A DNA stretch of 64,000 bases from SG8-30 sp963695155 (GCA_963695155.1 CAVOGD010000003.1:124001-188000), one strand, 5' to 3'; shown: positions 24,275-33,732, counted from the stretch's first letter. Numbers and translations are program-made. Notes: generated from the sequence alone by a model not told the origin.

Positions 24275-25767
24275 CAGTCTTCCCGCGTGACGCGCAGCAC
24301 TTCTTCGAGCGAGGTCTCGCCGGCCAGCACCTTGCGGCGGCCGTCGTCGCGGATCCCGGGCGTCGCGCGGCGGGCGTGCCTCTCCATCTCCATCTCGCCC
24401 GCGCCGTCGTGGATCAGCGAGCGGAAGCTGTCGTCGAGCACCACGAGCTCGTAGATGCCGGTGCGGCCGCGGTAGCCGGTGGACAGGTCGCCCGGCGGCC
24501 GGTACAGCGCCGGCGCGGGCTCGCCCGCCGGCACGTTCAGCAGGCGCCGCTCGTACTCGCCCGCGGTGTAGCGCACCCGCGTGTCCGGGTTGAGCTTGCG
24601 CACCAGCCGCTGCGCCACCACGGCGATGAGCGTCGAGGACAGCAGGAACGGTTCGATGCCCATGTCGCGCAGGCGCGTGACCGCGCCCACCGCGGTGTTG
24701 GTGTGCAGGGTGGACAGCACCAGGTGGCCGGTCAGCGACGCCTGCACCGCGATGCGCGCGGTTTCCGTGTCGCGGATTTCGCCCACCATCACGACGTCGG
24801 GATCCTGGCGCAGGATGGCGCGCAGCCCGCGCGCGAAGGTCATCTCGACCTTGGTGTTGACCTGCGTCTGGCCGATCCCGTCGATGTAGTACTCGATCGG
24901 GTCCTCGACCGTCATGATGTTGCGCGAATGGTCGTTGATGCGCTCGAGCGCGGCATACAGCGTCGTCGTCTTGCCGGAACCGGTGGGGCCGGTGACCAGG
25001 ATGATGCCGTGCGGCTTGTGGATCATCTCGTCCACCATCGCCTGGACCCGCGGCTCCATGCCCAGCGAGCCGAGGTCGAGGCGCCCGGCCTGCTTGTCGA
25101 GCAGGCGCATGACGACCCGCTCGCCGTGGCCGGAGGGGATGGTGGAGACGCGCACGTCCACCGCGCGGCCGGCGATACGCAGGCTGATGCGGCCGTCCTG
25201 GGGCAGGCGCTTCTCGGCGATGTCGAGCCGCGACATGACCTTGATGCGCGACACCAGCATCGGCGCGACGGCGCGCTTGGTCTGCAGCACCTCGCGCAGC
25301 ACGCCGTCCACCCGGAAGCGCACCACCAGCCGGTTCTCGAAGGGCTCGACGTGGATGTCGGAGGCGTTTTCCTTGACGGCCTGCGTCAGCACCGCGTTGA
25401 TCAGGCGGATGACCGGCGCATCGTCCTCGCTCTCCAGCAGGTCCGACGGCTCCGGCAATCCCTCGGCGAGGCCGGCCAGGTCGGTCTCGCCCTCGATGCC
25501 CTCGACGATCTGGCCGGCCTCGCCACCGCCGCCCTCATAGGCCTTGGCCAGCAGTTCGTCGAAGGCCGCGACCGTGGTGCGCTCGATGACCACCGGCAGG
25601 CCGACATGGCGCTGGATCTCGGCCACGGCGCCGGGCGCCGCGCCCTCGCGGTAGATGACGTGGACCTTGCCGTCGACCACGGCGTGCACGAACACGCCGT
25701 GGCGCTTCGCGAACGCGAAGGGCAGGCGCGGCACGTTCACGGGGCGGACCGGCTCGGCGGCGCTCAT
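24274..25767 (-). CDS. gspE: Type II secretion ATPase GspE lacking the tetracysteine motif
   Basis: A 497-residue hexameric ATPase that powers pseudopilus assembly from the cytoplasmic side. NASDIHVEPFE, Walker A GPTGSGKTTT, the Asp box (TVEDPIEYYIDGIGQ), Walker B (RQDPDVVMVGEIRD) and the His box (LVLSTLHTNTA) are intact. The usual zinc-binding CxxC-Xn-CxxC segment is absent: QRLVRKLNPDTRVRY and LYRPPGDLSTGYRGR replace the CPHC and CPAC positions of homologues such as XcpR. It overlaps gspF and follows gspD by about four bases. It is otherwise full length. Confidence 0.95.
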   Translation of the reverse strand: MSAAEPVRPVNVPRLPFAFAKRHGVFVHAVVDGKVHVIYREGAAPGAVAEIQRHVGLPVVIERTTVAAFDELLAKAYEGGGGEAGQIVEGIEGETDLAGLAEGLPEPSDLLESEDDAPVIRLINAVLTQAVKENASDIHVEPFENRLVVRFRVDGVLREVLQTKRAVAPMLVSRIKVMSRLDIAEKRLPQDGRISLRIAGRAVDVRVSTIPSGHGERVVMRLLDKQAGRLDLGSLGMEPRVQAMVDEMIHKPHGIILVTGPTGSGKTTTLYAALERINDHSRNIMTVEDPIEYYIDGIGQTQVNTKVEMTFARGLRAILRQDPDVVMVGEIRDTETARIAVQASLTGHLVLSTLHTNTAVGAVTRLRDMGIEPFLLSSTLIAVVAQRLVRKLNPDTRVRYTAGEYERRLLNVPAGEPAPALYRPPGDLSTGYRGRTGIYELVVLDDSFRSLIHDGAGEMEMERHARRATPGIRDDGRRKVLAGETSLEEVLRVTRED

Positions 25768-25771
25768 CGGC

Positions 25772-27746
25772 TCAGCTTCCCTCGCTCTTGTCCGGGGGCT
25801 CGGCGGCGTCCAGGCCGGGAACCGGCTGCACCGGAGCCGTGGGCCCCTCGACCTGCGGCAGGGTCGGTTGCTTGGCGCCTGGCATCAGCTTGACGCGCCC
25901 GTCGTTGCGGTCGAGCTGCAGGTCGCGCATGAAGTTGTACTTCGCGTTGGTTTCGATGGCCGCCTGCTCGGCCGTGCGTATGATGCGCGGCCGGATGAAG
26001 ACCATCAGGTTGGTCTTGCGCAATTTCGTACTGCGGACCCGGAACAACTCGCCCAGCAGGGGGATGCTGCCGAGCAGCGGCACCCGCTGCTCGCTCTCGG
26101 TCAGGTTGTCCTCGATCAGGCCGCCCAGCACGATCATGCCGCCGTCGTCCACCAGCACGCGGGTGGAGATCGTGCGCTTCTGGGTGATCAGGTCGGCCGC
26201 GCCGGCGACCGCCGCTGCGAGGCTCGACGACTCCTGCTCGATCTTGACCATGATCGTGTCGTCGTCGGTGATCTGCGGCGTGATCTTCAGGATGTTGCCG
26301 ACTTCCTCGCGCTGGATGGTCTGGAACGGGTTGACCGCGCTGTTGCTGGCGCCCGTGTTGGTGAACTGGCCGGTGATGAACGGCACCTCCTGGGCGACCT
26401 TGATCTGCGCTTCCTCGTTGTCGAGGGTGATGATGGACGGCATGGACACGATGTTGGTGTCGCCGTCGCCGGACAGGGCGCGCAGGATCGCGGCGAAGTT
26501 CGTGCCGGTGTCCTGCTGGCGGCCCGCGCCGATGGTCAGGCCGCCGGGCGCCGCGGTTACGGTGGACGGGTCGTCGATGCCGCGGGCCACGTCCACCAGG
26601 CTCACGCCGCTGATCGGCTGGTTGAACAGGCCCACCAGGAAGTCGTCGCTCGAGCCGTCGATGATCCAGTTGACGCCGAGGTCGCGGCTCGCGTCCCGCG
26701 ACACCTCGACGATCATCGCCTCGAGCAGCACCTGCGCGCGGCGGATGTCGAGCCGGTCCACGACCTGCATCAGCGAGCGCATGACCTTGGGCGGTGCCGT
26801 GATCACCAGCGCGTTGGTCTCCGGTTCCGCCCAGATCATGATCGAACGGTCGGCGGCGCGCGCCGGGCGCGGCGCCGGGCGCGGCCGCGGTGCCCTGCGC
26901 CTGTTCCTTGAGCTTGGCCGCGATCTTCTCCGCATCCGCGTAGCGCAGGTAACGAACCTGCGTGTCGCCGCCGGAATCCAGCGGCGTATCGAGGTGCGCG
27001 ATCAACGCGCGCATGCGCAGCCGCTGCTGGGACTCGCCCGACAGCAGCACGCTGTTGGTGCGTTCGTCGGCGACCACCTTGGCGCCGACGGCGGCTTCCG
27101 CGCCCTGCGCCGACGTCAGCGAATTGACGACGCGCACGATGTCCGCCGCCGAGGCGTGCTCGAGGCGCAGCACGTCGATCTCGGCGTCGCCGCCGGTGTC
27201 GATGCGCTGGATGATGCGCACCATGCGGTTCACGTTGGACGCGCGGTCCGAGATGATCAGCATGTTCGAGGACGGGTAGGCGGCCAGGTGGCCGTACTGC
27301 GGGATCAGCGGCCGCAGGATCGGCACCAGCTGCGCGGCCGATACGTTGCGCACCTGGATGACCTGCGTGACGATCTCGTCCGAGGTCGCACTGACGCTGT
27401 CCGGCAGGTCGTTGGCCGGCAGCTGCCGCGCGTTGGCGTCGGGCAGGATCTTGATGACGTCGCCCGACGGCACCGCGACGAAGCCGTGCACCTGCAGGAT
27501 GGCGAGGAATGCCTCGTAGAACGCCCCGGGACTCATGGGCGTGGAGGACAGCATCGTGACCTGCGCGCGGACCCGCGGGTCGACGATGAAGTTCCGTCCC
27601 GTCACCTGGCTGACGGCCTCGATGACCTGGCCGAGGTCGGCGTCCTTGTAGTTGGGGGTGATCATCGGGCCCTGCTGCGCATGGGCCGCCGCGGCGGCCA
27701 CGAGCAGCGCGGTCAGGGTCAGGGCGGGCAGTCGTCGGGCAGACAT
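25772..27746 (-). CDS. gspD: Type II secretin GspD, interrupted by one frameshift
   Basis: The outer-membrane secretin through which folded proteins leave the cell. A Sec signal peptide (MSARRLPALTLTALLVAAAAAHA) is followed by N0 (ITPNYKDADLGQVIEAVSQV), N1-N3 domains, and the secretin core with VPFITGQ and PLLGSIPLLGELF. The frame breaks near 26851-26868 in a GC-repeat linker (after AAPGA): the first frame continues as nonsense, while the second resumes at ADRSIMIWAEPETNALVI. Removing one base restores a 657-residue protein. The start at 27746 has AAGGA eight bases upstream; Met at 27755 is an alternative. The case matches five other single-base insertions in this window. Confidence 0.9.
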
Positions 27747-27768
27747 CTTGTTCATCCTTGCATCGCCC

Positions 27769-28701
27769 CTACTCGGACTGGTCCGGGCCGGGCAGGGGTT
27801 GTGGTTGATTGGCGCCGGGCGGCGTGACGGGGATGGCGGCCGTGTCCACGGTCACTTGCTGCACCTGGCCGTTGCGCTCGACGGTCAGCGTCACCGCGCC
27901 GCCGGCGCTCACGCCGCGCAGGGTTTCGAGCCCGCGGCTGGGGTCGTCGAGCGGCGCGCCGTTGACGGCGGTCACGAGGTCGCCGGGCATCAGTCCCAGC
28001 GCCGCAAACTGGCTGCGGTTGCGGCCCGGGTACACCCGGTAACCCTTCTGCTGGCCGCCCGCGAAGACCGGCTGCGGCCGTATGAAGTCGGTGATGGCGG
28101 ACGGATCCTGCGCAATCAACTGGCGGACGCCCTCCGACAACGTCTCCGGCGGCGGGTAGACCACCTCGCCCTGCGAGTACGCGATCGGGCTGGGCGCGCC
28201 GCCGGCCAGCCGGGGCAGCGACAGGGACTCGAGCCGGCCGCCGTGCTCGAGGATCACGCGGTCCGCGTAGACCTCGCGCAGCCGGGCGCCGCCGGACACC
28301 GTGGCGCCGGTCGCGTACACGCGCGCGGCCTGGGCCGTCTCGCCGATGATGGCCCAGCCCTGGGCCGGGTCGGCGCCGGCGAGGGTGCCCGCCAGCACCA
28401 GCCGCAGGTTCGTGTTCGGCGCGGAGGCGGCATCGCCAGTGGCGGGCAGGGCCGCGCTGCCGAACAGGTGGGCATTGACGATGGCGGCGAGGTTGGCGCC
28501 AGCCACCGGGGTTGCGTCGGGGACGGGCACCCCGTCGGCCTGCTCAGGCGTCAGCATGCGCCAGGCCAGTGCCGCCAGCTGCGCCGCCAGCGCCACGACG
28601 AGCACGATAGCGGTCACGGCCGGTGCGGCCGCCGTCAGGCGCGCCACCCAGCCTTCGCCGGGACCCGCTCCCGATGAGGACAGTTTGCGGAGAAAATGCA
28701 T
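27769..28701 (-). CDS. gspC: Type II secretion protein GspC
   Basis: A 310-residue bitopic inner-membrane protein linking the platform to the secretin. A single transmembrane helix lies at about residues 22-45 (VTAIVLVVALAAQLAALAW). The HR domain (NLRLVLAGTLAGADPAQGWAIIG) and a C-terminal PDZ domain (RSQFAALGLMPGDLVTAVNGAPLDD) follow. It ends in a Pro-rich tail. The start MHFLRKL at 28701 is chosen for its fit to the family; the longer frame would extend through a region without any signal, and no strong Shine-Dalgarno is visible. It heads gspC-D-E-F. Confidence 0.92.
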   Translation of the reverse strand: MHFLRKLSSSGAGPGEGWVARLTAAAPAVTAIVLVVALAAQLAALAWRMLTPEQADGVPVPDATPVAGANLAAIVNAHLFGSAALPATGDAASAPNTNLRLVLAGTLAGADPAQGWAIIGETAQAARVYATGATVSGGARLREVYADRVILEHGGRLESLSLPRLAGGAPSPIAYSQGEVVYPPPETLSEGVRQLIAQDPSAITDFIRPQPVFAGGQQKGYRVYPGRNRSQFAALGLMPGDLVTAVNGAPLDDPSRGLETLRGVSAGGAVTLTVERNGQVQQVTVDTAAIPVTPPGANQPQPLPGPDQSE

Positions 28702-28889
28702 GCCGAAAAGGGCGCCTTCCGCGCTACACCCGGCCAATTCCGCCGGCTCGCCATGATACGGGCAGCCGCGCAGCGGCCACAAGGCGGTATTGCGGGGCAA
28801 TCCGTATGGTCGGCGACCCCGGCCGGCCCGGTCCGGCGCGCCCGGCCGGCGCGTGGCAGCGGCTTCTGTCAGGAATCCCGCCTGCCGGC

Positions 28890-28918
28890 TTGTGCCGCGC
28901 CGGATGCGGCCCTATAAC
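28890..28918 (+). promoter_or_regulatory. Putative clpS-clpA promoter
   Basis: TTGTGC at 28890-28895 and TATAAC at 28913-28918, spacer 17 bp. The predicted transcript start is near 28925, about 40 bases before the clpS TTG start. Confidence 0.55.
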
Positions 28919-28966
28919 TGATGGTGACCGGCAGCCACAACGCGCTGCGGTCGTACGAGGCAGGAT

Positions 28967-29296
28967 TTGGGAACGGAACTCGACAAGACAGCGGAGCAGA
29001 CCGGACACAGCCTGGTGGTCGAGGAGGCCAGGCCGCGGCTGAAGAAGCCGCCGTTGTTCCGGGTGTTCCTCGTCAACGACGACTTCACGCCGATGGAGTT
29101 CGTCGTCGACGTGCTGGAACATGTCTTCGGCCACGACCGGCAGAGCGCCACCCGCGTCATGCTGGAGGTGCATACCCGCGGCAAGGGAACCTGCGGCGTC
29201 TATACGTTCGAAATTGCCGAGACCAAGGTGGCCCAGGTCACCAGCTACGCCCGGCAGCACCAGCACCCGCTGCTGTGCACGATGGAGGAAGCCTGA
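28967..29296 (+). CDS. clpS: ClpS, N-degron adaptor of ClpAP
   Basis: A 109-residue adaptor that delivers proteins with N-terminal Leu, Phe, Tyr or Trp to ClpAP. The core FRVFLVNDDFTPMEFVVDVL contains the NDD and Met of the binding pocket; GKGTCGVYTFEIAETKV completes the fold. The start is TTG at 28967 with GAGG six bases upstream; no ATG fits the family's N-terminus. The stop is directly followed by the clpA start. aat, which creates such N-degrons, is 2.6 kb away. Confidence 0.96.
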   Translation: MGTELDKTAEQTGHSLVVEEARPRLKKPPLFRVFLVNDDFTPMEFVVDVLEHVFGHDRQSATRVMLEVHTRGKGTCGVYTFEIAETKVAQVTSYARQHQHPLLCTMEEA

Positions 29297-31567
29297 GTGT
29301 TGTCCAGTGAGCTCGAGTTCTGCCTTAACGAGGCATTCCGCAAGGCGCGCGAGCTGCGCCACGAGTACCTGACGGTCGAGCATCTCCTGCGCGGGATCCT
29401 CGATGCGCCGCGGGTGCGGGAAATCCTGCAGTCCTGCGGGGGCGACCTGCCGGCGCTGGGCCGCGAGCTGGACAAGTTCATCGAGGAGACGACGCCGCGG
29501 CTGGCGGACGGGGACGACGGCGAGGTGCAACCGACGCTGGGCTTCCAGCGCGTGCTGCAGCGCGCCGTGTTCCACGTGCAGTCGAGCGGCAAGCGCGAGG
29601 TGACGGTCGCCAACATCCTGGTGGCGATCTTCAGCGAGAAGCAGTCGCAGGCGGCTTACCTGCTGGCGGGGCAGGACATTACACGCCTGGATGTGGTGAA
29701 CTTCATTTCCCACGGCCTGGGCCAGGACCCGGCGCGGGAACCGGACGCGGCGGCCGAGGCGCCGGCCGGCGCCGAGCGGGAGGCCGGGGGCAGCGCACTC
29801 GAGAAGTACTGCACCAACCTCAACCAGCAGGCCGTGGAGGGGCGCATCGACCCGCTGATCGGGCGGCAGCTCGAAATCGAGCGCACCATCGAGATCCTGT
29901 GCCGGCGCCGCAAGAACAACCCGCTGTACGTGGGCGAGGCGGGGGTCGGCAAGACGGCCATCGCCGAGGGCCTGGCGCGGCTGATCGTCGAGGGCAAGGT
30001 CCCCGAGGTGCTGGCCGACAGCGCAATCTACTCGCTCGACATGGGCAGCCTGATCGCCGGCACCAAGTACCGCGGCGATTTCGAGAAGCGGCTCAAGGCC
30101 GTGGTCGCCGAGTTGCGCAAGCTGCCCGGCGCCATCCTGTTCATCGACGAGATTCATACCGTCATCGGCGCGGGCGCGGCGTCCGGCGGGGTGATGGACG
30201 CCTCCAACCTCATCAAGCCGGTGCTGGCCAGCGGCCAGCTGCGCTGCATCGGCTCGACCACCTTCAAGGAGTACCGCGGCATCTTCGAGAAGGACCATGC
30301 GCTGGCGCGTCGCTTCCAGAAGATCGACATCGTCGAACCGACGGTCGCGGAGACCGTGGAGATCCTGCGGGGGCTGCGCGCGGGCTTCGAGGAGCACCAC
30401 GGCGTGGAGTACACGGACGACGCGCTGCGCGTGGCGGCGGAACTGGCGGCGCGCCACATCGGCGACCGGCAGCTGCCGGACAAGGCGATCGACGTGGTGG
30501 ACGAGGCGGGCGCGGCCATGCGCCTCCGGCCGGCCTCGGAGCAGCGGCGCATCGTGACCGTGGAGCAGGTCGAGGCCGTGGTGGCGCGCATGGCGCGCAT
30601 CCCGCCGGCCAACGTGTCGGTGTCGGACCGCGAGGTGCTGAAGAGCCTGGACCGCAACCTGAAGCTGGTCATCTTCGGTCAGGACCAGGCGGTCGACCGG
30701 CTGTGCTCGGCCATCCGCATGGCCCGCGCCGGGCTGGGCACCGAGCAGCACCCGGTCGGGTCGCTGCTGTTTGCGGGGCCGACCGGCGTCGGCAAGACCG
30801 AGGTGACGCGGCAGCTGGCGCTGGCGCTGGGCGTTGAACTGGTGCGGCTCGACATGTCCGAGTACATGGAGCGGCACACGGTGTCGCGACTGATCGGCGC
30901 GCCGCCGGGCTACGTGGGCTTCGACCAGGGCGGGCTCCTGACCGAGGCCATCATCAAGAACCCGCACAGCGTGCTGCTGCTCGACGAGATCGAGAAGGCG
31001 CATCCGGACGTCTTCAACCTGCTGCTGCAGGTCATGGACCACGGCACGCTGACGGACAATAACGGCCGCAAGGCCGACTTCCGCCACGTCATCATCGTCA
31101 TGACGACCAATGCCGGCGCCCAGGAAATGAGCCGCCCCAGCATCGGCTTCACGGAGCAGGACAACACGCCGGACGGCATGGAGGCCGTGCGCCGGACGTT
31201 CTCACCGGAGTTCCGCAACCGCCTGGATGCCATCATCCAGTTCCAGCCGCTCGACCCGCTGACGATCGCGCGCGTCGTGGACAAACTGCTGGTCGAGGTC
31301 GAGGCGCAGCTCGAGCAGAAGGGCGTGGCGCTGAGCGTGGACGACGATGCGCGGGCCTGGATCGCGCAGGCAGGCTATGACCCGAAGATGGGCGCCCGGC
31401 CCATGGCGCGCGTCATCCAGGAGCACATCAAGCGGCCGCTCGCGGAAGACCTGCTGTTCGGCAGGCTGGCCGACGGCGGCGGCACCGCGCGGGTCATGCT
31501 GGCCAAAGACGGCAACGGGCTGGCCCTGCTGTGCCGTGCGGCCAGCGAGGCGGAGCTGATCGAGTGA
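29297..31567 (+). CDS. clpA: ATP-dependent Clp protease ATP-binding subunit ClpA
   Basis: A 756-residue AAA+ unfoldase that feeds ClpP. The N-domain has two Clp repeats (residues 1-140). D1 Walker A GEAGVGKTA is near residue 212 and D2 Walker A GPTGVGKTE near 494, each with Walker B (LFIDEIH, LLLDEIEKAH). There is no ClpB-type middle domain. The IGF-type ClpP loop appears as PSIGFTE. The GTG start at 29297 immediately follows the clpS stop; TTG at 29300 is an alternative. It converges on infA. Confidence 0.97.
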   Translation: MLSSELEFCLNEAFRKARELRHEYLTVEHLLRGILDAPRVREILQSCGGDLPALGRELDKFIEETTPRLADGDDGEVQPTLGFQRVLQRAVFHVQSSGKREVTVANILVAIFSEKQSQAAYLLAGQDITRLDVVNFISHGLGQDPAREPDAAAEAPAGAEREAGGSALEKYCTNLNQQAVEGRIDPLIGRQLEIERTIEILCRRRKNNPLYVGEAGVGKTAIAEGLARLIVEGKVPEVLADSAIYSLDMGSLIAGTKYRGDFEKRLKAVVAELRKLPGAILFIDEIHTVIGAGAASGGVMDASNLIKPVLASGQLRCIGSTTFKEYRGIFEKDHALARRFQKIDIVEPTVAETVEILRGLRAGFEEHHGVEYTDDALRVAAELAARHIGDRQLPDKAIDVVDEAGAAMRLRPASEQRRIVTVEQVEAVVARMARIPPANVSVSDREVLKSLDRNLKLVIFGQDQAVDRLCSAIRMARAGLGTEQHPVGSLLFAGPTGVGKTEVTRQLALALGVELVRLDMSEYMERHTVSRLIGAPPGYVGFDQGGLLTEAIIKNPHSVLLLDEIEKAHPDVFNLLLQVMDHGTLTDNNGRKADFRHVIIVMTTNAGAQEMSRPSIGFTEQDNTPDGMEAVRRTFSPEFRNRLDAIIQFQPLDPLTIARVVDKLLVEVEAQLEQKGVALSVDDDARAWIAQAGYDPKMGARPMARVIQEHIKRPLAEDLLFGRLADGGGTARVMLAKDGNGLALLCRAASEAELIE

Positions 31568-31589
31568 CCGGCGGGCCGGCGCCGGGGGG

Positions 31590-31808
31590 TCAGCGGGCGC
31601 GGTAGACGATGCGGCCCTTGCTGAGGTCGTAGGGCGTCAACTCGACGGTGACCGCATCGCCGGTGAGGATGCGGATGTAGTGCTTGCGCATCTTGCCCGA
31701 GATGTGCGCCGTCACGATGTGGCCGTTGGCGAGCTTCACCCGGAACGTGGTGTTCGGGAGCGTCTCGACCACCTCGCCCTCCATCTGAATTGCGTCTTCC
31801 TTGGACAT
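31590..31808 (-). CDS. infA: Translation initiation factor IF-1
   Basis: A 72-residue S1/OB-fold factor that occupies the ribosomal A site during initiation. MSKEDAIQMEGEV is the conserved start, and the length equals E. coli IF-1. MRKHYIRILTGDAVTVELTPYDLSKGRI is typical. The upstream extension of the frame is not used because the family starts at this Met. It follows aat on the same strand with a 71-base gap holding an inverted repeat. Confidence 0.97.
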   Translation of the reverse strand: MSKEDAIQMEGEVVETLPNTTFRVKLANGHIVTAHISGKMRKHYIRILTGDAVTVELTPYDLSKGRIVYRAR

Positions 31809-31825
31809 CCAGTCTCGCCGTTGTC

Positions 31826-31848
31826 GCACAATCGCGCGCGGATTGTGC
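31826..31848. promoter_or_regulatory. Inverted repeat in the infA upstream region
   Basis: Perfect eight-base arms GCACAATC (31826-31833) and GATTGTGC (31841-31848) around a seven-base GCGCGCG spacer, 18 bp before the infA start. It could be an RNA hairpin in the infA leader, an operator, or contain the infA -10 (CACAAT on the minus strand). No T-run, so not a terminator. Confidence 0.55.
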
Positions 31849-31879
31849 ACGACCGGCGCGGTGCGCGCAATTCCGTGTC

Positions 31880-32569
31880 TCACCTACGCCACAGGCAGGG
31901 CTCCGTGCGGGCGTGCCGCGCCAGCAGGGCCTCGAAGTGTTCGCGGGCGACCGGCCGGGCGCCCAGCGACTCGAGGTGCGGCGTAGCGACCTGGCAGTCG
32001 ATCAGCACGATGCCGCGCTGGCGGCATTCATCCACCAGCCGCGCGAGCGCAACCTTTGAAGCATCCCGCTCGAGGTGGAACATGGACTCGCCGAAGAACA
32101 CTTCGCCCAGCGCGACGCCGTACAGGCCGCCGACCAGGCGGCCATCCCGCCACGTCTCGACCGAGTGCGCCAGGCCGCGCCGGTGCAGCGCCAGGTAGGA
32201 GTCGTGCATGGTGGCCGTGATCCAGGTGCCGGGCTGGCTGTGCCGCGGGGCGGCGCAACCGGCCATGACCGCGGCGAACTCACCGTCGAGGCGGGTCTCG
32301 TAGCCGGCCTTGCGCAGGGTCCTGGCGAGGCTGCGGGAGACGTGGAATTCGCCGGGAAACAGCACGGAGCGCGGGTCGGGCGTCCACCACAGGATGGGCT
32401 GCCCGTCCGAGAACCACGGGAACACGCCCCGCGAATAGGCGTGCACGAGCCACTCGGGCGTGAGGGCGCCGCCGACGGCCAGCAGGCCGTTTGGCTCGCG
32501 CAGGGCGAGCCGCGTGGGCGGCAGCGCTGCCGGCGGGTCAGTCTCGCGGATCCAGGTGATGCCCGACAT
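31880..32569 (-). CDS. aat: Leucyl/phenylalanyl-tRNA-protein transferase
   Basis: A 229-residue enzyme that adds Leu or Phe from aminoacyl-tRNA to proteins with N-terminal Lys or Arg, creating ClpS substrates. PPTRLALREPNGLLAVGG, YSRGVFPWFSDGQPILWWTPDPR and GGLYGVALGEVFFGESMF are the family motifs. The start at 32569 gives the usual length and places 32 bases of overlap with the upstream acetyltransferase-like gene, suggesting coupled translation. A bpt/ate gene, often adjacent, is absent here. Confidence 0.96.
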   Translation of the reverse strand: MSGITWIRETDPPAALPPTRLALREPNGLLAVGGALTPEWLVHAYSRGVFPWFSDGQPILWWTPDPRSVLFPGEFHVSRSLARTLRKAGYETRLDGEFAAVMAGCAAPRHSQPGTWITATMHDSYLALHRRGLAHSVETWRDGRLVGGLYGVALGEVFFGESMFHLERDASKVALARLVDECRQRGIVLIDCQVATPHLESLGARPVAREHFEALLARHARTEPCLWRR

Positions 32570-33728
32570 CGACCTCGAGATTAACCGGCGGGCCGGCGCG
32601 CCGGAAGGGCACGTGGTCGCGTACGGCCGCCATGTAGGCCAGCAGGTGCTCGCGCTCGCGCTGCAGGTAGGCGGCCACGGCACCATGGAAGGCAGGGTGG
32701 GCCAGTTCGTGCATTGACCACACCGCCGCCGGCTCGAAGCCCCGGGCCAGCTTGTGCTCGCCCTGCGTGCCCGGCTCGAAGCGGTCCAGGCCCTCGCGGA
32801 TGCAGTACTCGATGCCCTGGTGGTAGCACGCCTCGAAGTGCAGGCTGTGGTGCTCGCCAGAAGCGCCCCAGTAGCGGCCGTACAGGGTGTCCGCGCCGCG
32901 CAGGAAGATGGCGCAGGCCACCGGCTGGCCGCGCTGCAGGGCGAGCTTGACCATGAGGGCCCGCGGCATCGTGCGCGCAATCTCGACGAAAAAGCCCGGC
33001 GTCAGGTACGGCGGGTTGCCGCGCTCGGCAAACGTGCGCGCGTGCAGCGCGTAGATGACGTCCAGCAGCGCCGGGTCGAGGTCATCGCCGTGCAGTTCCT
33101 GGAAGCGGATACCGGCCTCCGCCACGCGCCGCCGCTCGCGCTTCACCTTTTTGCGCTTGGCGGCGGTGAAGGTCTCGAGGAATTCTTCGAAGTTCCCGTA
33201 ATCCCTGTTCTGCCAGTGGAACTGGCAGTCGAGGCGCGCGAGCAGGCCGCGGTCGCCCAGCCAGCGCCGCTCCCCGGCGTTGACGAACAACGCGTGGAAG
33301 GAACTGGCGCCGCACTGCTCCCGCAGGCTGCGGACGGCCTCCAGCAGCGCGTCGGCCACGTCGCCCTGCTGCGGGCCGGCGGCGAGCAGGAAGCGCGCCC
33401 CGCTGGCCGGCGTAAAGGGCGCGGCCGCCACCAGCCTGGGGTAGTAGGGCAGGCCATGCTGCTCGTAGGCGCGTGCCCAGGCGAAGTCGAAGACGAACTC
33501 GCCCCAGGAGTGGGGCTTCAGGTACAGCGGAACGGCCCCCAGCAGGCGGCCGTCGGCTTCCGCCACGACATGCACGGCCTGCCAGCCGGTCGCCGCCGTG
33601 GCGGAGCCGCTGCGCTCCAGCGCCAGCAGGAACTCATGGCGCAGGAACGGCCGCCCGTGGTGTTCGAGGGCGTTCCACTGGCTGGCGGGCGCGTCGGCGA
33701 TGCTCGCGAGGATGCGCGTGCGCAGCAT
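32538..33728 (-). CDS. GNAT/FemAB-like peptide acyltransferase family (DUF482)
   Basis: A 396-residue protein of the DUF482 (COG3146) family, GNAT-fold and uncharacterised. Recognisable segments are VPLYLKPHSWGEFVFDFAWA, GASSFHALFVN, FHWQNRDYGNFEEFLETF, AKRKKVKRERR, GRYWGASGEHHSLHFEACYHQGIEYCI and EPGTQGEHKLARGF. It lies four bases after trxB and overlaps aat by 32 bases, so it belongs to the trxB-aat operon. The substrate is unknown; its constant company with aat is suggestive of aminoacyl-tRNA or peptide use but proves nothing. Confidence 0.88.
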   Translation of the reverse strand: MLRTRILASIADAPASQWNALEHHGRPFLRHEFLLALERSGSATAATGWQAVHVVAEADGRLLGAVPLYLKPHSWGEFVFDFAWARAYEQHGLPYYPRLVAAAPFTPASGARFLLAAGPQQGDVADALLEAVRSLREQCGASSFHALFVNAGERRWLGDRGLLARLDCQFHWQNRDYGNFEEFLETFTAAKRKKVKRERRRVAEAGIRFQELHGDDLDPALLDVIYALHARTFAERGNPPYLTPGFFVEIARTMPRALMVKLALQRGQPVACAIFLRGADTLYGRYWGASGEHHSLHFEACYHQGIEYCIREGLDRFEPGTQGEHKLARGFEPAAVWSMHELAHPAFHGAVAAYLQREREHLLAYMAAVRDHVPFRRAGPPVNLEVDVGHHLDPRD

Positions 33729-33732
33729 GCGC

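Noticed and set aside
26840..26900. Programmed ribosomal frameshift in gspD
   Set aside because: No slippery heptamer or downstream pseudoknot seen; five unrelated points in the window need the same one-base removal, so a sequence error is simpler.
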